A stretch of 33,313 nucleotides of DNA from an uncultured bacterium (GTDB lineage: Bacteria > Electryoneota > Electryoneia > Electryoneales > Electryoneaceae): contig CAJVXH010000017.1 in assembly GCA_913009835.1 (NCBI GenBank), forward strand, positions 1-33,313, read 5' to 3'. Below the pieces are notes generated by a model. That model saw only the letters and a list, made by a program, of their open reading frames with translations, did no database searches and was not told the origin of the DNA. Positions 1 through 7,724 of the stretch are shown one piece after another. Position 1 is the first letter of the stretch, and each line of letters starts with the position of its first letter. A program made the translations under genes and the position numbers.

Positions 1-127
1 TGAGATATAGAGCGATGAGGCGTACTGTTTGGAAGTGTCTGTGGTGCACAGAGTTAATACAATTATGCCTATTCTTTTTTCCTGATAAGGCAAATTTTCA
101 TCTGTTTTATTATCTTTTTTTTTTTTT
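1..127. other. Non-native sequence left of a sequencing adapter
   Basis: These bases lie outside the complete Illumina adapter that begins at 128, so they cannot be trusted as continuous with the rest of the window. They are visibly more AT-rich than the neighbouring genes and end in 13 consecutive T (115-127). A poly-T spacer is part of Illumina flow-cell oligos, so at least the T-run may be oligo-derived. No gene is recognisable. The source of bases 1-114 cannot be told from sequence alone. Confidence 0.85.
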
Positions 128-185
128 AATGATACGGCGACCACCGAGATCTACACTCTTTCCCTACACGACGCTCTTCCGATCT
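128..185 (+). other. Illumina P5/universal adapter (58 nt) left in the assembly
   Basis: The stretch begins AATGATACGGCGACCACCGA and ends GACGCTCTTCCGATCT, matching the standard 58-nt Illumina universal adapter over its whole length as I remember it. It interrupts the map gene on the minus strand. Its translations give tell-tale contaminant peptides: RRPPRSTLFPYTTLFRS on the plus strand and EIGRASCRERV on the minus strand. Confidence 0.98.
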
Positions 186-519
186 CGCCGTACCAACCGC
201 TGGGCATCTTCACGCCAATATCGACGCTCAGAATCTGCCCCTTCTTCAGAGGCTTGTCGTTCGGGAAACCATGTACTACCTGCTCGTCAACCGACATACA
301 ACAAGCAGCCGGAAATGGCTTCACACCCTGCGAACCGGGGTATCCCTTGAACGCCGGCGCCGCGCCAGCCTTCAGAATGTGTTCTTCGACAGCTGCGTTG
401 ATCTCTGCCGTGCTTACACCCGGCTTGATCATTTCGCGCGCAATCTCGTGGCATTCAACAACCAAACCGCCTGCGCGACGCAACTTGTCAATCTGTTCCG
501 GGTTTTTGACCCGAATCAT
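186..519 (-). CDS. map: Methionine aminopeptidase type I, truncated by adapter
   Basis: Removes the initiator methionine from nascent proteins; a cytosolic di-metal enzyme of the creatinase/aminopeptidase fold. The first 111 residues are native: the start MIRVKNPEQIDKLRRAG is typical, VVHGFP (His83) matches the substrate-binding His79 region of E. coli Map, and SVDIGV (Asp100) is the first metal-ligand Asp. Native sequence stops after GWYG, exactly where the second metal-ligand Asp (HGD in E. coli) should follow; the next residues, EIGRASCRERV, are adapter. More than half of the protein is missing. The ATG at 519 overlaps the adk stop codon (ATGA), so the two genes are probably translationally coupled. 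The order secY-adk-map is the usual end of the spc operon. Confidence 0.95.
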
Positions 520-1163
520 CCTAGATCCTTCAACGCCGCCTTGACACGTCCGCGCACATCTTCAACCGTACCATCGCCATCAACCTCCAACAACTTGCCC
601 TGCTTCTTGTAGAAACCGGCGACTGGTGCGGTTGACTCATGGTAGACTTCCAGACGGTGACGGATCACATCAGGCTGATCATCGTCACGATGAACCAGCG
701 CTTCGCCAGTTTTATCATCTACGCCCTCATTCTTCGGAGGGCTGAACAACAGGTTGTAAACGCGACCGCTGCCGGGATGTACACGCCGGGCGCTCAAGCG
801 ATCCACCACAACCTCATCATCGATTGTCAAAGCAACAGCGTTATCTACAGCCTTACCCATCTTCTCAAGTTCGACATCAAGACCGGCAGCCTGTGCTTCA
901 GTACGCGGGAAGCCGTCAAAGATAACCGCTTTACCCTCAAGCTCTTCCAGCTTGTCATGGATCATACCCAAGATGACTTCGTCAGGGACCAAGTCACCAG
1001 CATCCATGAACGTCTTGGCTTTCTTGCCAAGGTCAGTACCGTTAGCAATCGCCGCACGAAGTACCTCACCAGTTGAAAGCTGAACCGCTTTCAGATCGTC
1101 AATCAAAAACTGAGCCTGCGTCCCTTTTCCAACCCCCGGAGGGCCGAGCAAGATCAAGTACAT
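516..1163 (-). CDS. adk: Adenylate kinase
   Basis: Interconverts ATP plus AMP and two ADP in the cytosol. The protein has 215 residues from the chosen start, the usual size of the long form. The P-loop GPPGVGKGT is at residues 7-15, IFDGFPRT forms part of the nucleotide-binding core, and the LID domain (RRVHPGSGRVYN onward) carries no zinc-binding cysteines. I chose the ATG at 1163: MYLILLGPP matches the family N-terminus and AGAAGGA lies just upstream. An in-frame TTG at 1184 would put that Shine-Dalgarno inside the gene. A 99-nt gap separates it from secY; I see no clear promoter there. The stop overlaps the map ATG. Confidence 0.97.
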   Translation of the reverse strand: MYLILLGPPGVGKGTQAQFLIDDLKAVQLSTGEVLRAAIANGTDLGKKAKTFMDAGDLVPDEVILGMIHDKLEELEGKAVIFDGFPRTEAQAAGLDVELEKMGKAVDNAVALTIDDEVVVDRLSARRVHPGSGRVYNLLFSPPKNEGVDDKTGEALVHRDDDQPDVIRHRLEVYHESTAPVAGFYKKQGKLLEVDGDGTVEDVRGRVKAALKDLG

Positions 1164-1262
1164 TCGTCCGTTCCTTCTACTCAAATGCCACCAAACTCAA
1201 CCAGGTGACGACATCAAATCTGTAAATCAACTGTACACACTAATGGGTACGGAAACTCTCAC

Positions 1263-2588
1263 CTACATCCGGCGACGACCCTTCATGCGACCAGACTTCA
1301 TCAGACCGTCGTAATGCCGCATCAGCAAATGACTGTCAATCTGCTGCAAAGTATCCAACGCCACACCAACCACGATCAACAAACCCGTACCGCCATAAAA
1401 TTGAGACAGGTTGAAGCCGGCGTTCGTGAACTTGGAAATCAATGTCGGGAAGACCGCGATGAACGCGAGGAATACAGATCCCGGCAGAGTAATACGGGTT
1501 AAAATATTGTCCAGGAACTCAGCCGTCTTCTTGCCAGGCTTGACACCCGGAACCATGCCACCGTTCTTCTTCAGATTGCTGGCAACATCAACCGGGTTAA
1601 AAGCAATCGCAGTGTAGAAATAGGTGAAGAAGATGATCAGCAAACCGTAGACACCCATATAGATGTAGCTGTCAAAACGGAAGGCAGCGTTCAGCCAGTC
1701 CTGAATCCCTCCCTGCGGGAGGAAAGTCGCGACCGTCTGCGGCAGGAACATGATCGTCTGCGCAAAGATGATCGGCATAACACCAGCCGTGTTCACACGC
1801 AACGGAATGTGAGTTGCCTGGCCACCGTACATACGACGTCCAACAACACGCTTGGTATACTGAACCGGAATCTTACGGTTGCCCTGTGTCAGCGCAACAA
1901 CTGCCGCCGTCGTCAACACCAGAATCGCGATCAGAAACAACTCCATGATCAGCGAACGAACGCCCTGTCGCATCAACTGGAACTCGTCCATGAAGGCATA
2001 GGGGAAGCGGTCGATAATACCGATGAAGATGATCAGACTGATTCCGTTACCGATACCGCGTTCGTCGATCTGCTCGCCCAACCACATGATGAACACCGTA
2101 CCAGCGGTCAGCGTGATCATGGTCAAGAAGTAGAATGGGAGACCCGGTGATTTCACTACCGCTTCGCTACCAATCGTAATTCCCACCAAGAAAGCCGATA
2201 CACCCAACGACTGCAGGCACGCAATACCAAGAGTACCATAGCGAGTCCATTGGGTAATCTTTTTCTGGCCCTCAGCACCTGATTGCTGTAGACGATGAAT
2301 CGATGGAATCACCGATCCTAGCAACTGGATGATAATAGAGGCGGAAATGTAAGGCATGATGCCCAACGCAAAAATTGTTGCGCGGGAGAAGTTGCCGCCA
2401 GCAAAAAGGTCGTATAACCCGAAAAGGGTGTTCGCCCGCTCCTCGAAAAACCGCCCAAGCACACTAGCATCAATGCCAGGCACTGGAATGTGCCCGCCAA
2501 GGCGATAGACCAGGAAAATGCCTAGCGTGAACAGAATACGCTTGCGCAGCTCTGGAATTTTGAAGATGTTGCGAATCTTCTCAAGCAT
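1263..2588 (-). CDS. secY: Preprotein translocase subunit SecY
   Basis: Forms the protein-conducting channel of the inner membrane with SecE (gene at 28625) and SecG. The 441-residue protein has the expected ten hydrophobic segments. It starts MLEKIRNIFKIPELRKRI; the plug and TM2 region (AGGNFSRATIFALGIMPYIS) is near residues 70-90, and the C-terminus is basic (GRMKGRRRM). I preferred the ATG at 2588 with GAGGA upstream over an in-frame TTG at 2600. It follows rplO by 27 nt, the normal spc order. No rpmJ is visible between secY and adk. Confidence 0.98.
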   Translation of the reverse strand: MLEKIRNIFKIPELRKRILFTLGIFLVYRLGGHIPVPGIDASVLGRFFEERANTLFGLYDLFAGGNFSRATIFALGIMPYISASIIIQLLGSVIPSIHRLQQSGAEGQKKITQWTRYGTLGIACLQSLGVSAFLVGITIGSEAVVKSPGLPFYFLTMITLTAGTVFIMWLGEQIDERGIGNGISLIIFIGIIDRFPYAFMDEFQLMRQGVRSLIMELFLIAILVLTTAAVVALTQGNRKIPVQYTKRVVGRRMYGGQATHIPLRVNTAGVMPIIFAQTIMFLPQTVATFLPQGGIQDWLNAAFRFDSYIYMGVYGLLIIFFTYFYTAIAFNPVDVASNLKKNGGMVPGVKPGKKTAEFLDNILTRITLPGSVFLAFIAVFPTLISKFTNAGFNLSQFYGGTGLLIVVGVALDTLQQIDSHLLMRHYDGLMKSGRMKGRRRM

Positions 2589-2615
2589 CGTATTCCTCAA
2601 TCACCCGCGTGGGTG

Positions 2616-3119
2616 TTATTCTCCACGTTCCGAACGCTTCTTGTATTTCGTGCGCTTCGGCGCTGGTTCTGGCAAATGAACCTGCCCACCAGCCTGCTCG
2701 ATTTTTGCTACCGCAGGCTTGCTCGCCGCACTCAAGCGGACCACATACTTCCGCTCAGCTTCGCCCATCGAAAGCAATTTGACCGGACGATCCGGATACT
2801 TGATAACCCGTGCCGCCACAAGAACTTCCGGAGTCACTTCCACTTCGCCGTCACCAGCCAGTTTCGCGAGATCACGGATATTTACTTCCTGATTTTCCTC
2901 GCGGAACAGGTTGTGGAAGCCACGTTTCGGAAGACGGCGGTGGATAGGCATCTGCCCACCCTCGAACCATGCACGCCGCTTGAAACCGGAACGACTCTGC
3001 GCGCCCTTGTGTCCTCGGCCAGCTGTACGGCCCAAACCGCTGCCGGTACCGCGACCTCGACGACGCTTGTTCTTATTCGTTGAGCCCTTTGCAGGGGCAA
3101 GATTGCTCAGATTTTTCAT
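2616..3119 (-). CDS. rplO: 50S ribosomal protein L15
   Basis: A late-assembly protein of the large subunit. It has 167 residues, somewhat longer than the E. coli protein (144). The N-terminus is the typical MKNLSNLAPAKGS followed by a basic, Gly-rich stretch (RRRGRGTGSGLGRTAGRGHKG) that threads into rRNA. The C-terminus ends in a basic tail rich in Lys and Arg. Its ATG overlaps the rpmD stop (ATGA), so translation is probably coupled. Confidence 0.97.
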   Translation of the reverse strand: MKNLSNLAPAKGSTNKNKRRRGRGTGSGLGRTAGRGHKGAQSRSGFKRRAWFEGGQMPIHRRLPKRGFHNLFREENQEVNIRDLAKLAGDGEVEVTPEVLVAARVIKYPDRPVKLLSMGEAERKYVVRLSAASKPAVAKIEQAGGQVHLPEPAPKRTKYKKRSERGE

Positions 3120-3331
3120 GCTTCATCATCCCTGTCTACTTCCACCTGGAATTCTTCCACGTCCACCAGATGAGGTACCTTGGCAATCATGCCAAGAATC
3201 GTCGGAGATGCATCGTGCTCTACAGTGTTGTTCAACTTGTGAAGACCAAGCGCTTCAATGATTCGCTTCTGCTTCACCTGACGCCCAATAGCACTGCGCG
3301 TCCACGTTATTCTCAGTCGCTTCTCGGCCAT
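3116..3331 (-). CDS. rpmD: 50S ribosomal protein L30
   Basis: A small large-subunit protein of 71 residues, slightly longer than the usual 58-60 because of an acidic C-terminal tail (VDVEEFQVEVDRDDEA). The core is typical: RLRITWTRSAIGR near the N-terminus, then LGLHKLNNTVEH. It overlaps rpsE by one base (TGATG) and rplO by four (ATGA), so it is locked into a coupled rpsE-rpmD-rplO unit. Confidence 0.95.
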   Translation of the reverse strand: MAEKRLRITWTRSAIGRQVKQKRIIEALGLHKLNNTVEHDASPTILGMIAKVPHLVDVEEFQVEVDRDDEA

Positions 3332-3852
3332 CAGCGGAACACCTCCTGGAAGGTCTTACCACGCTTGGCTGCCACGTGCTCAAGACTCTCCATGTCCTTA
3401 AGACCGTTGAGCGTGGCCTTTGCGAGATTGTGCGGGTTACGGCTGCCGAGACACTTGGTCAGTACGTCACGAATACCAAGACACTCCAGCACGGCGCGGA
3501 CGGCGCCGCCAGCAATCACACCAGTACCAGCACTGGCTGGCTTCAAAACCACACGCGCAGCGCCGAAACGACCGACGATCGCATGAGGAAGAGTGTTACC
3601 CACCATCGGATAGGGTTTCAGGTTACGCTTGGCAATCTCGGTGCCTTTATTGATTGCCTCTGCCACTTCGCGCGCCTTCCCAAGACCAAGTCCAACCTTG
3701 CCATTGCCATCACCAACAATCACGATAGCATTAAAACTGAAATTACGACCACCCTTGACTACTTTCGAGACGCGGTTGATATGGACCACTTTCTCAATCA
3801 TCCCGGAATCGGCGGGGCCGCCACGATCTTGCTTACGTTCTCTACGATTCAC
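3331..3852 (-). CDS. rpsE: 30S ribosomal protein S5
   Basis: Small-subunit protein important for decoding accuracy and the mRNA entry site. It has 173 residues. The N-terminal double-stranded-RNA-binding domain carries [11 protein letters not shown]-like and [14 protein letters not shown] motifs, and the C-terminal domain contains the family stretch [21 protein letters not shown]. The chosen start is GTG at 3852, which overlaps the rplR stop as GTGA and has a GGGGGA stretch upstream. An internal ATG ([11 protein letters not shown]) is possible but would leave a 50-nt gap and no overlap. Confidence 0.95.
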   Translation of the reverse strand: MNRRERKQDRGGPADSGMIEKVVHINRVSKVVKGGRNFSFNAIVIVGDGNGKVGLGLGKAREVAEAINKGTEIAKRNLKPYPMVGNTLPHAIVGRFGAARVVLKPASAGTGVIAGGAVRAVLECLGIRDVLTKCLGSRNPHNLAKATLNGLKDMESLEHVAAKRGKTFQEVFR

Positions 3853-4265
3853 AGTGCCAGTCCCCCTTTTCGCGCTCCTTCAGCAATTGCGCGAACTCGA
3901 CCGTGATAACGATATCCGTTACGGTCAAAAACTACCGCGTCAATGCCTTTGTCCTTCGCCATCTGGGCGATAAACATACCCAACTGGAAGGCTTCACCAA
4001 CCTTTTTAACCAATGGAAGCTTCTTCTTGCCAGTCTTGAATTTGTCCGCCTTCTCCGGCAGATCCAGACCTGCTTCCGGCAGCTTGCGGGTGGACGCGCC
4101 AAACATCGTCATTCCGCGATCATCATCTACCAGGGACACACGCATATAGCGTAGCGAACGGTCAACGACCAAACGAGGGCGCTCAGCCGTTCCGCTGATC
4201 TTCTTGCGCACACGCATCTTGCGTCGAAGATGCGCTATCTTCAGCTTTTCTGCTCTGTTAGCCAT
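3849..4265 (-). CDS. rplR: 50S ribosomal protein L18
   Basis: Binds 5S rRNA together with L5 and helps form the central protuberance. From the chosen ATG at 4265 it has 138 residues, longer than the 117 of E. coli. It starts [21 protein letters not shown], contains [13 protein letters not shown], and ends with the family signature [20 protein letters not shown]. The ATG lies one base after the rplF stop (TAACATG), and there is no reason to use the longer in-frame extension into rplF. The extra length is in the middle ([21 protein letters not shown]). Confidence 0.96.
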   Translation of the reverse strand: MANRAEKLKIAHLRRKMRVRKKISGTAERPRLVVDRSLRYMRVSLVDDDRGMTMFGASTRKLPEAGLDLPEKADKFKTGKKKLPLVKKVGEAFQLGMFIAQMAKDKGIDAVVFDRNGYRYHGRVRAIAEGARKGGLAL

Positions 4266-4266
4266 G

Positions 4267-4851
4267 TTATTTCGCCGCCTTTCCAGCCTTACGACGGACA
4301 TATTCCTTGTTGTATCGAATGCCCTTGCCCTTGTAGGGTTCAGGAGGACGAATCTTGCGAACACGTGCAGCAACCTGGCCCAGAAGAGCCTTGTCGATGC
4401 CTGTCACGCGGATCGCGACCGTTTGATTCTCACCCTGCTTCTCAACACCAGCCTCATTCCATTGGCTAGGCTGTAGAAGCTCAAACTTGATCTCCGGAGG
4501 GGGAGCCATCCAGATCGGATGTGAATATCCGAGACGAAGCATCAGACCGGAACCTTTCAGCTCCGCTGAGTAACCGACACCGATTATCACCAGAATCTTC
4601 GCGTAACCCTCAGTAACACCAATAACCATGTTGTTGATAAGGGTTCGAGAAAGACCATGAAGCGAACGATGTAACTTGCTCTCGCCAAGTGGAGTACAAA
4701 CCACCTGCTTGTCAACTAACTTGACTTCGATCTCGTCACGGATTTCACGATACAATTCACCTAGAGGGCCTTTGACCTTTACAACCTGACCTTCAACTGT
4801 GACCTGTACCTTGTCCGGGATCGGTATTGGCAATTTGCCGATTCGAGACAT
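4267..4851 (-). CDS. rplF: 50S ribosomal protein L6
   Basis: Large-subunit protein near the factor-binding region. It has 194 residues with the family's duplicated alpha/beta domain. The N-terminus MSRIGKLPIPIPDKV is typical, and the C-terminal signature reads IRPPEPYKGKGIRY near residues 165-180. The ATG at 4851 has GAGGT five bases upstream; an in-frame start at 4872 lacks family support. The extra segment SHPIWMAPPPEIKFELLQPSQWNEAGVEKQGENQ is a somewhat expanded loop between the domains. Confidence 0.96.
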   Translation of the reverse strand: MSRIGKLPIPIPDKVQVTVEGQVVKVKGPLGELYREIRDEIEVKLVDKQVVCTPLGESKLHRSLHGLSRTLINNMVIGVTEGYAKILVIIGVGYSAELKGSGLMLRLGYSHPIWMAPPPEIKFELLQPSQWNEAGVEKQGENQTVAIRVTGIDKALLGQVAARVRKIRPPEPYKGKGIRYNKEYVRRKAGKAAK

Positions 4852-4887
4852 GCTAACCTCAGCTTCCGCCATCTGGCGGGAGTTCCT

Positions 4888-5289
4888 TTACCAGACGAAC
4901 AACAATAGCTCGCCACCCACCTTCTCATGACGAGCGCGCTGACCGGTCAACACTCCCTTCGGAGTGCTGAGAACAGCGATACCCAGATTGTTGCGCACAC
5001 GTGGAACCTCGCGATAACCGACATACTGGCGAAGCCCAGGCTTGCTGACACGCTTCAATCCCGTGATGGTAGAGTTGCCATCACGGTCGTACTTGAGGAA
5101 AATACGCAAAAAGCCCTGCGTACCATCATCAACGTTCAAATAGTTGCGGACATACCCTTCATCTGCCAGGATCTTCGTGATTTCACGCTTTAATCCACTG
5201 GCCGGGACGTCCACATGCGGATGTTTTGCATGCAACGCATTTCGAATGCGAGTCAGTAAATCCGCAATTGGATCTGTGACTTTCGACAC
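4888..5289 (-). CDS. rpsH: 30S ribosomal protein S8
   Basis: Primary 16S rRNA-binding protein; in E. coli it is also the translational repressor of the spc operon. It has 133 residues: MSKVTDPIADLLTRIRNA at the N-terminus and the signature STPKGVLTGQRARHEKVGGELL at the C-terminus. The start is GTG at 5289, preceded by AAAGGAT at a good distance; no ATG fits. A 126-nt gap separates it from rpsN, holding a small hairpin. Confidence 0.96.
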   Translation of the reverse strand: MSKVTDPIADLLTRIRNALHAKHPHVDVPASGLKREITKILADEGYVRNYLNVDDGTQGFLRIFLKYDRDGNSTITGLKRVSKPGLRQYVGYREVPRVRNNLGIAVLSTPKGVLTGQRARHEKVGGELLLFVW

Positions 5290-5339
5290 GGTCCGTATCC
5301 TTTCCGTTCGGACGCAACCACGCCGTTTCCAGCGTCTAC

Positions 5340-5351
5340 CCCCGAAAGGGG
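5340..5351 (-). other. Small GC hairpin in the rpsN-rpsH spacer
   Basis: CCCC, loop TTTC, GGGG on the transcribed strand. No U-tract follows, so it is not a terminator. The 126-nt spacer around it (5290-5415) shows no other gene. It could be an mRNA structural element near the rpsH ribosome-binding site; this is inference. Confidence 0.35.
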
Positions 5352-5415
5352 CTGAGAGTAACAGGCAACCGCCATGAATGCAAGCGAGCCCGAGATTTAA
5401 TCCAAAATGAACTGC

Positions 5416-5601
5416 CTACCAACTAGCCTTTGTCACGCCAGGGATCTTCCCCTCAAGCGCGAGCTCACGGAACTTGATGCGAGAGATACCGAACTTGCGC
5501 ATATAACCACGCGCACGACCGGTCAAATGACAACGGTTGTACTCACGCACCTTGAACTTCTTCTTCTTTTTCCAGTGAGCGATCTTAGACTTCTTCGCCA
5601 T
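5416..5601 (-). CDS. rpsN: 30S ribosomal protein S14, short form lacking most zinc ligands
   Basis: Small-subunit head protein. It has 61 residues, the size of the zinc-binding (type Z) form, starting [18 protein letters not shown] and ending [16 protein letters not shown]. The type-Z protein carries two CxxC pairs; here the first pair reads CHLT and the second reads SRIK, so only one of four cysteines remains. The length and ending are those of the short form, yet it cannot build the normal zinc knuckle. The chosen ATG at 5601 has GTGAG upstream; the ORF could extend to 5628 but that has no family support. It follows rplE after 95 nt. Confidence 0.95.
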   Translation of the reverse strand: MAKKSKIAHWKKKKKFKVREYNRCHLTGRARGYMRKFGISRIKFRELALEGKIPGVTKASW

Positions 5602-5624
5602 AGTGATCTCACGTTTCAACATGC

Positions 5625-5644
5625 CCACGACATTTATGTCGTGG
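5625..5644 (-). promoter_or_regulatory. Inverted repeat upstream of rpsN
   Basis: Two 9-nt arms, CCACGACAT and ATGTCGTGG on the plus strand, separated by two T. In RNA this gives about 8 bp with a 4-nt loop, about 23 nt upstream of the rpsN start codon. It may control access to the rpsN ribosome-binding site. No U-tract follows, so it is not a terminator. Confidence 0.5.
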
Positions 5645-5664
5645 ATGATGCCTTATCAGATCCG

Positions 5665-5687
5665 CGCGCTTGCAAGCAAGCACGGGC
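5665..5687 (-). repeat. REP-like hairpin, copy 1
   Basis: A 23-nt sequence with core GCTTGCAAGCAAGCACGGGC (plus strand) that recurs exactly at 29439-29461. On the transcribed strand the arms CGTGCTTG and CAAGCGCG pair with one G-T wobble around a CTTG loop. It sits between rplE and rpsN, just after the rplE stop. Confidence 0.7.
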
Positions 5688-5696
5688 ATACTCCAC

Positions 5697-6341
5697 TCAA
5701 GCAGCCTGCTGCTGCTCCTCACCACGCTTGGTGAATGGGCAACCCAACAGACGCAATAATTCACGCGCTTCTTCATCGTCCGGAGCTGACGTCACAATCG
5801 TGATGTCCATTCCGTGGATCTTGACTACCTTGTCGTAGTCGATCTCCGGAAATACGATCTGCTCCTTGATTCCCATGGAGAAATTTCCACGACCATCAAA
5901 GCTCTTGTCGCTGACACCGCGGAAGTCGCGTACTCGCGGCATCGCAAGGCCAAAGAGCTTATCCAGAAACTCCCACATATGAGCACGACGCAAGGTTATA
6001 CGTACACCAACCTGCATCCCCTCACGGAGCTTGAAGTTCGAAATTGACTTGCGAGCACGGGTAACAACCGGCTTCTGACCTGCGATCGTCGTTAGTTCGG
6101 CAACCACACTGTCGAGCAGCTTCTGGTCATTATTTGCATCACCAATGCCAACATTGATCACAACCTTCTCCAGGCAGGGAACACGCATCGGATTCTTGAA
6201 ACTGAACTTCTCCGTCAACGCGGGAACGGCCTTGTCCTGGTATACCTTCTGCATCCGCGGAATGTAGTCAGCCGGAGGCGCGATCACTTCCACAGCCTTT
6301 TCCGACTTGCCACCACCCTGCTTCTTATCCTTCTTCGCCAC
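5697..6341 (-). CDS. rplE: 50S ribosomal protein L5 with basic N-terminal extension
   Basis: Binds 5S rRNA and contacts the P-site tRNA. The protein has 214 residues, against about 180 in most bacteria. The core is typical: [14 protein letters not shown], then [21 protein letters not shown], and [21 protein letters not shown]. The extra length is an N-terminal Lys- and Gly-rich leader ([17 protein letters not shown]) before YIPRMQKVY and a Gln/Ala-rich tail (RGEEQQQAA). I chose GTG at 6341 because AGAGG lies six bases upstream and it sits 10 nt from the rplX stop. An internal ATG (MQKVYQDK) would give the usual length but has no better site. Confidence 0.94.
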   Translation of the reverse strand: MAKKDKKQGGGKSEKAVEVIAPPADYIPRMQKVYQDKAVPALTEKFSFKNPMRVPCLEKVVINVGIGDANNDQKLLDSVVAELTTIAGQKPVVTRARKSISNFKLREGMQVGVRITLRRAHMWEFLDKLFGLAMPRVRDFRGVSDKSFDGRGNFSMGIKEQIVFPEIDYDKVVKIHGMDITIVTSAPDDEEARELLRLLGCPFTKRGEEQQQAA

Positions 6342-6351
6342 GATCTACCTC

Positions 6352-6720
6352 TTAGCCAATCGTTTCACCCGAAACCTTCGCCACACGTACGCGACGGATT
6401 TTGCCGTCGAGCTCTTGGATCACCTTGCGACCAATGCGCGTAGGTTTACCAGACTTCGGATCGATAACCTTAACGTTCGACACGTTAATCTTGCCTTCAC
6501 GTTCCAGAATGCCACCCTGCGGCATCTTCGGATTCGGACGAGTGTGACGCTTGATGAAACGCACACCTTCAACTATTATCCGACCCTCACCCGGAAACAC
6601 TTTCAGCACCTTGCCACGCTTGCCGCGATCATTGCCGGCGATCACCAAAACGTCATCGCCCCTGCGAACTTTCAAGCTACGCCGAAGCGGCTTCTTCGTC
6701 TGCCTTCTGCTTCCAAACAT
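6352..6720 (-). CDS. rplX: 50S ribosomal protein L24
   Basis: Assembly-initiating protein of the large subunit. It has 122 residues, slightly long. The KOW motif lies near residues 20-45 (DDVLVIAGNDRGKRGKVLKV), followed by VEGVRFIKRHTRPNPKMPQGGI, a family hallmark. The ATG overlaps the rplN stop by one base (TAATG), which suggests coupled translation. The N-terminal leader [15 protein letters not shown] is basic. Confidence 0.96.
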   Translation of the reverse strand: MFGSRRQTKKPLRRSLKVRRGDDVLVIAGNDRGKRGKVLKVFPGEGRIIVEGVRFIKRHTRPNPKMPQGGILEREGKINVSNVKVIDPKSGKPTRIGRKVIQELDGKIRRVRVAKVSGETIG

Positions 6721-7088
6721 TAGAGAACCTCCGGCGCCAAGCTGACAATCTTCATGTATCCTTCTTCACGCAACTCGCGGGCCACAGGACCGAAAATACG
6801 CGTGCCTTTCGGCTCCATACGCTCATCCAAAATCACCGCCGCGTTGTCATCAAAACGGATATACGTTCCATCAAGACGACGAACCGATTTCTTGGTGCGA
6901 ACTACCACCGCCTTCTGAACCGTCCCCTTCTTTATCGGGGAATTCGGTATCGCTTGACGAACCGACACAACAATGATGTCGCCAATCGACGCGTAACGGC
7001 GTTTACTGCCACCAAGAACACGGAAACACTTGACCTTACGGGCACCCGTGTTGTCTGCAACCGTGAGTACTGTTTCTTCCTGAATCAT
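6720..7088 (-). CDS. rplN: 50S ribosomal protein L14
   Basis: Interface protein of the large subunit, contacting 16S rRNA through an inter-subunit bridge. It has the standard 122 residues. [19 protein letters not shown] opens the protein; [35 protein letters not shown] and [13 protein letters not shown] are strongly conserved. This is the first gene of the spc block. No separate promoter is evident in the 55-nt gap after rpsQ. Confidence 0.98.
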   Translation of the reverse strand: MIQEETVLTVADNTGARKVKCFRVLGGSKRRYASIGDIIVVSVRQAIPNSPIKKGTVQKAVVVRTKKSVRRLDGTYIRFDDNAAVILDERMEPKGTRIFGPVARELREEGYMKIVSLAPEVL

Positions 7089-7143
7089 CTCTCAGTCCTC
7101 TTATCTCAACTCGAGGCGAGTGAAACTTACCCCGGGGTGTGAT

Positions 7144-7482
7144 CTACACAGCCCGCTTAATAATCTCTACCATCCGCCAACGCTTAAGACGCGAGATCGG
7201 ACGCGACTCTATGATCTGTACCACATCACCCTCACGAGCCTCATTCTGCTCATCATGCGCGTGATACTTCTTCGACTTCTTGATGTACTTCTTATACTTC
7301 GCGTGCTGCAAGAGACGAGTTACTTCCACTGTAATCGTCTTGTTGTTCTTGTCTGAAACCACGGTACCGGTCAGCATTCGGCGTCCAGATTTTACCGACT
7401 CCTCTGCTGCCTTGACCTGTGTCTGCTCTTCCGCCACGGCCTGCTCCTGGGTTTCCGCCACGCTGCCTTGCTTCTCGCTCAA
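7144..7482 (-). CDS. rpsQ: 30S ribosomal protein S17 with acidic N-terminal extension
   Basis: Primary binder of 16S rRNA in the 30S body. The protein has 112 residues, about 25-30 more than usual. The OB-fold core starts near [19 protein letters not shown] and runs through [19 protein letters not shown]. Before it lies a Glu/Gln/Ala-rich leader of about 33 residues ([20 protein letters not shown]). The start is TTG at 7482 with GGGAG six bases upstream, overlapping the rpmC stop region; no ATG with a site lies in the leader. An internal ATG (MLTGTVV) would give a slightly short core. Confidence 0.93.
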   Translation of the reverse strand: MSEKQGSVAETQEQAVAEEQTQVKAAEESVKSGRRMLTGTVVSDKNNKTITVEVTRLLQHAKYKKYIKKSKKYHAHDEQNEAREGDVVQIIESRPISRLKRWRMVEIIKRAV

Positions 7483-7493
7483 CGCAGTCTCCC

Positions 7494-7721
7494 TTATGCT
7501 TCGTCGCCCGCAGCGACTTCAGCTTCAAGTTCTCTCTGGCGAATCAATGTCTTGATCCGCGCAACCATCCTGCGAGCACCTTTAACAGATGCCACATTCT
7601 CAAGCTGACCCGATCCGAGCCGGAACTGAAGGTTCGCCAGCTCCTCTTCGGCATCACCTAAACGCGCTGTCAGCTCTGCGGCATCCATCGCGTGCAAATC
7701 TTCCATCTTTCGACTTGGCAT
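7494..7721 (-). CDS. rpmC: 50S ribosomal protein L29
   Basis: Small helical protein at the nascent-chain exit tunnel. It has 75 residues, slightly above the 63-70 norm. [30 protein letters not shown] and the later basic helix [17 protein letters not shown] fit the family's two-helix hairpin. The ATG at 7721 lies three bases after the rplP stop and has GGAGG upstream; an ATG at residue 6 is an alternative. Confidence 0.94.
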   Translation of the reverse strand: MPSRKMEDLHAMDAAELTARLGDAEEELANLQFRLGSGQLENVASVKGARRMVARIKTLIRQRELEAEVAAGDEA

Positions 7722-7724
7722 GCC

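Noticed and set aside
15-350. Plus-strand ORF of 111 codons at the left end
   Set aside because: It crosses the adapter and contains its known translation; the rest is antisense to map.
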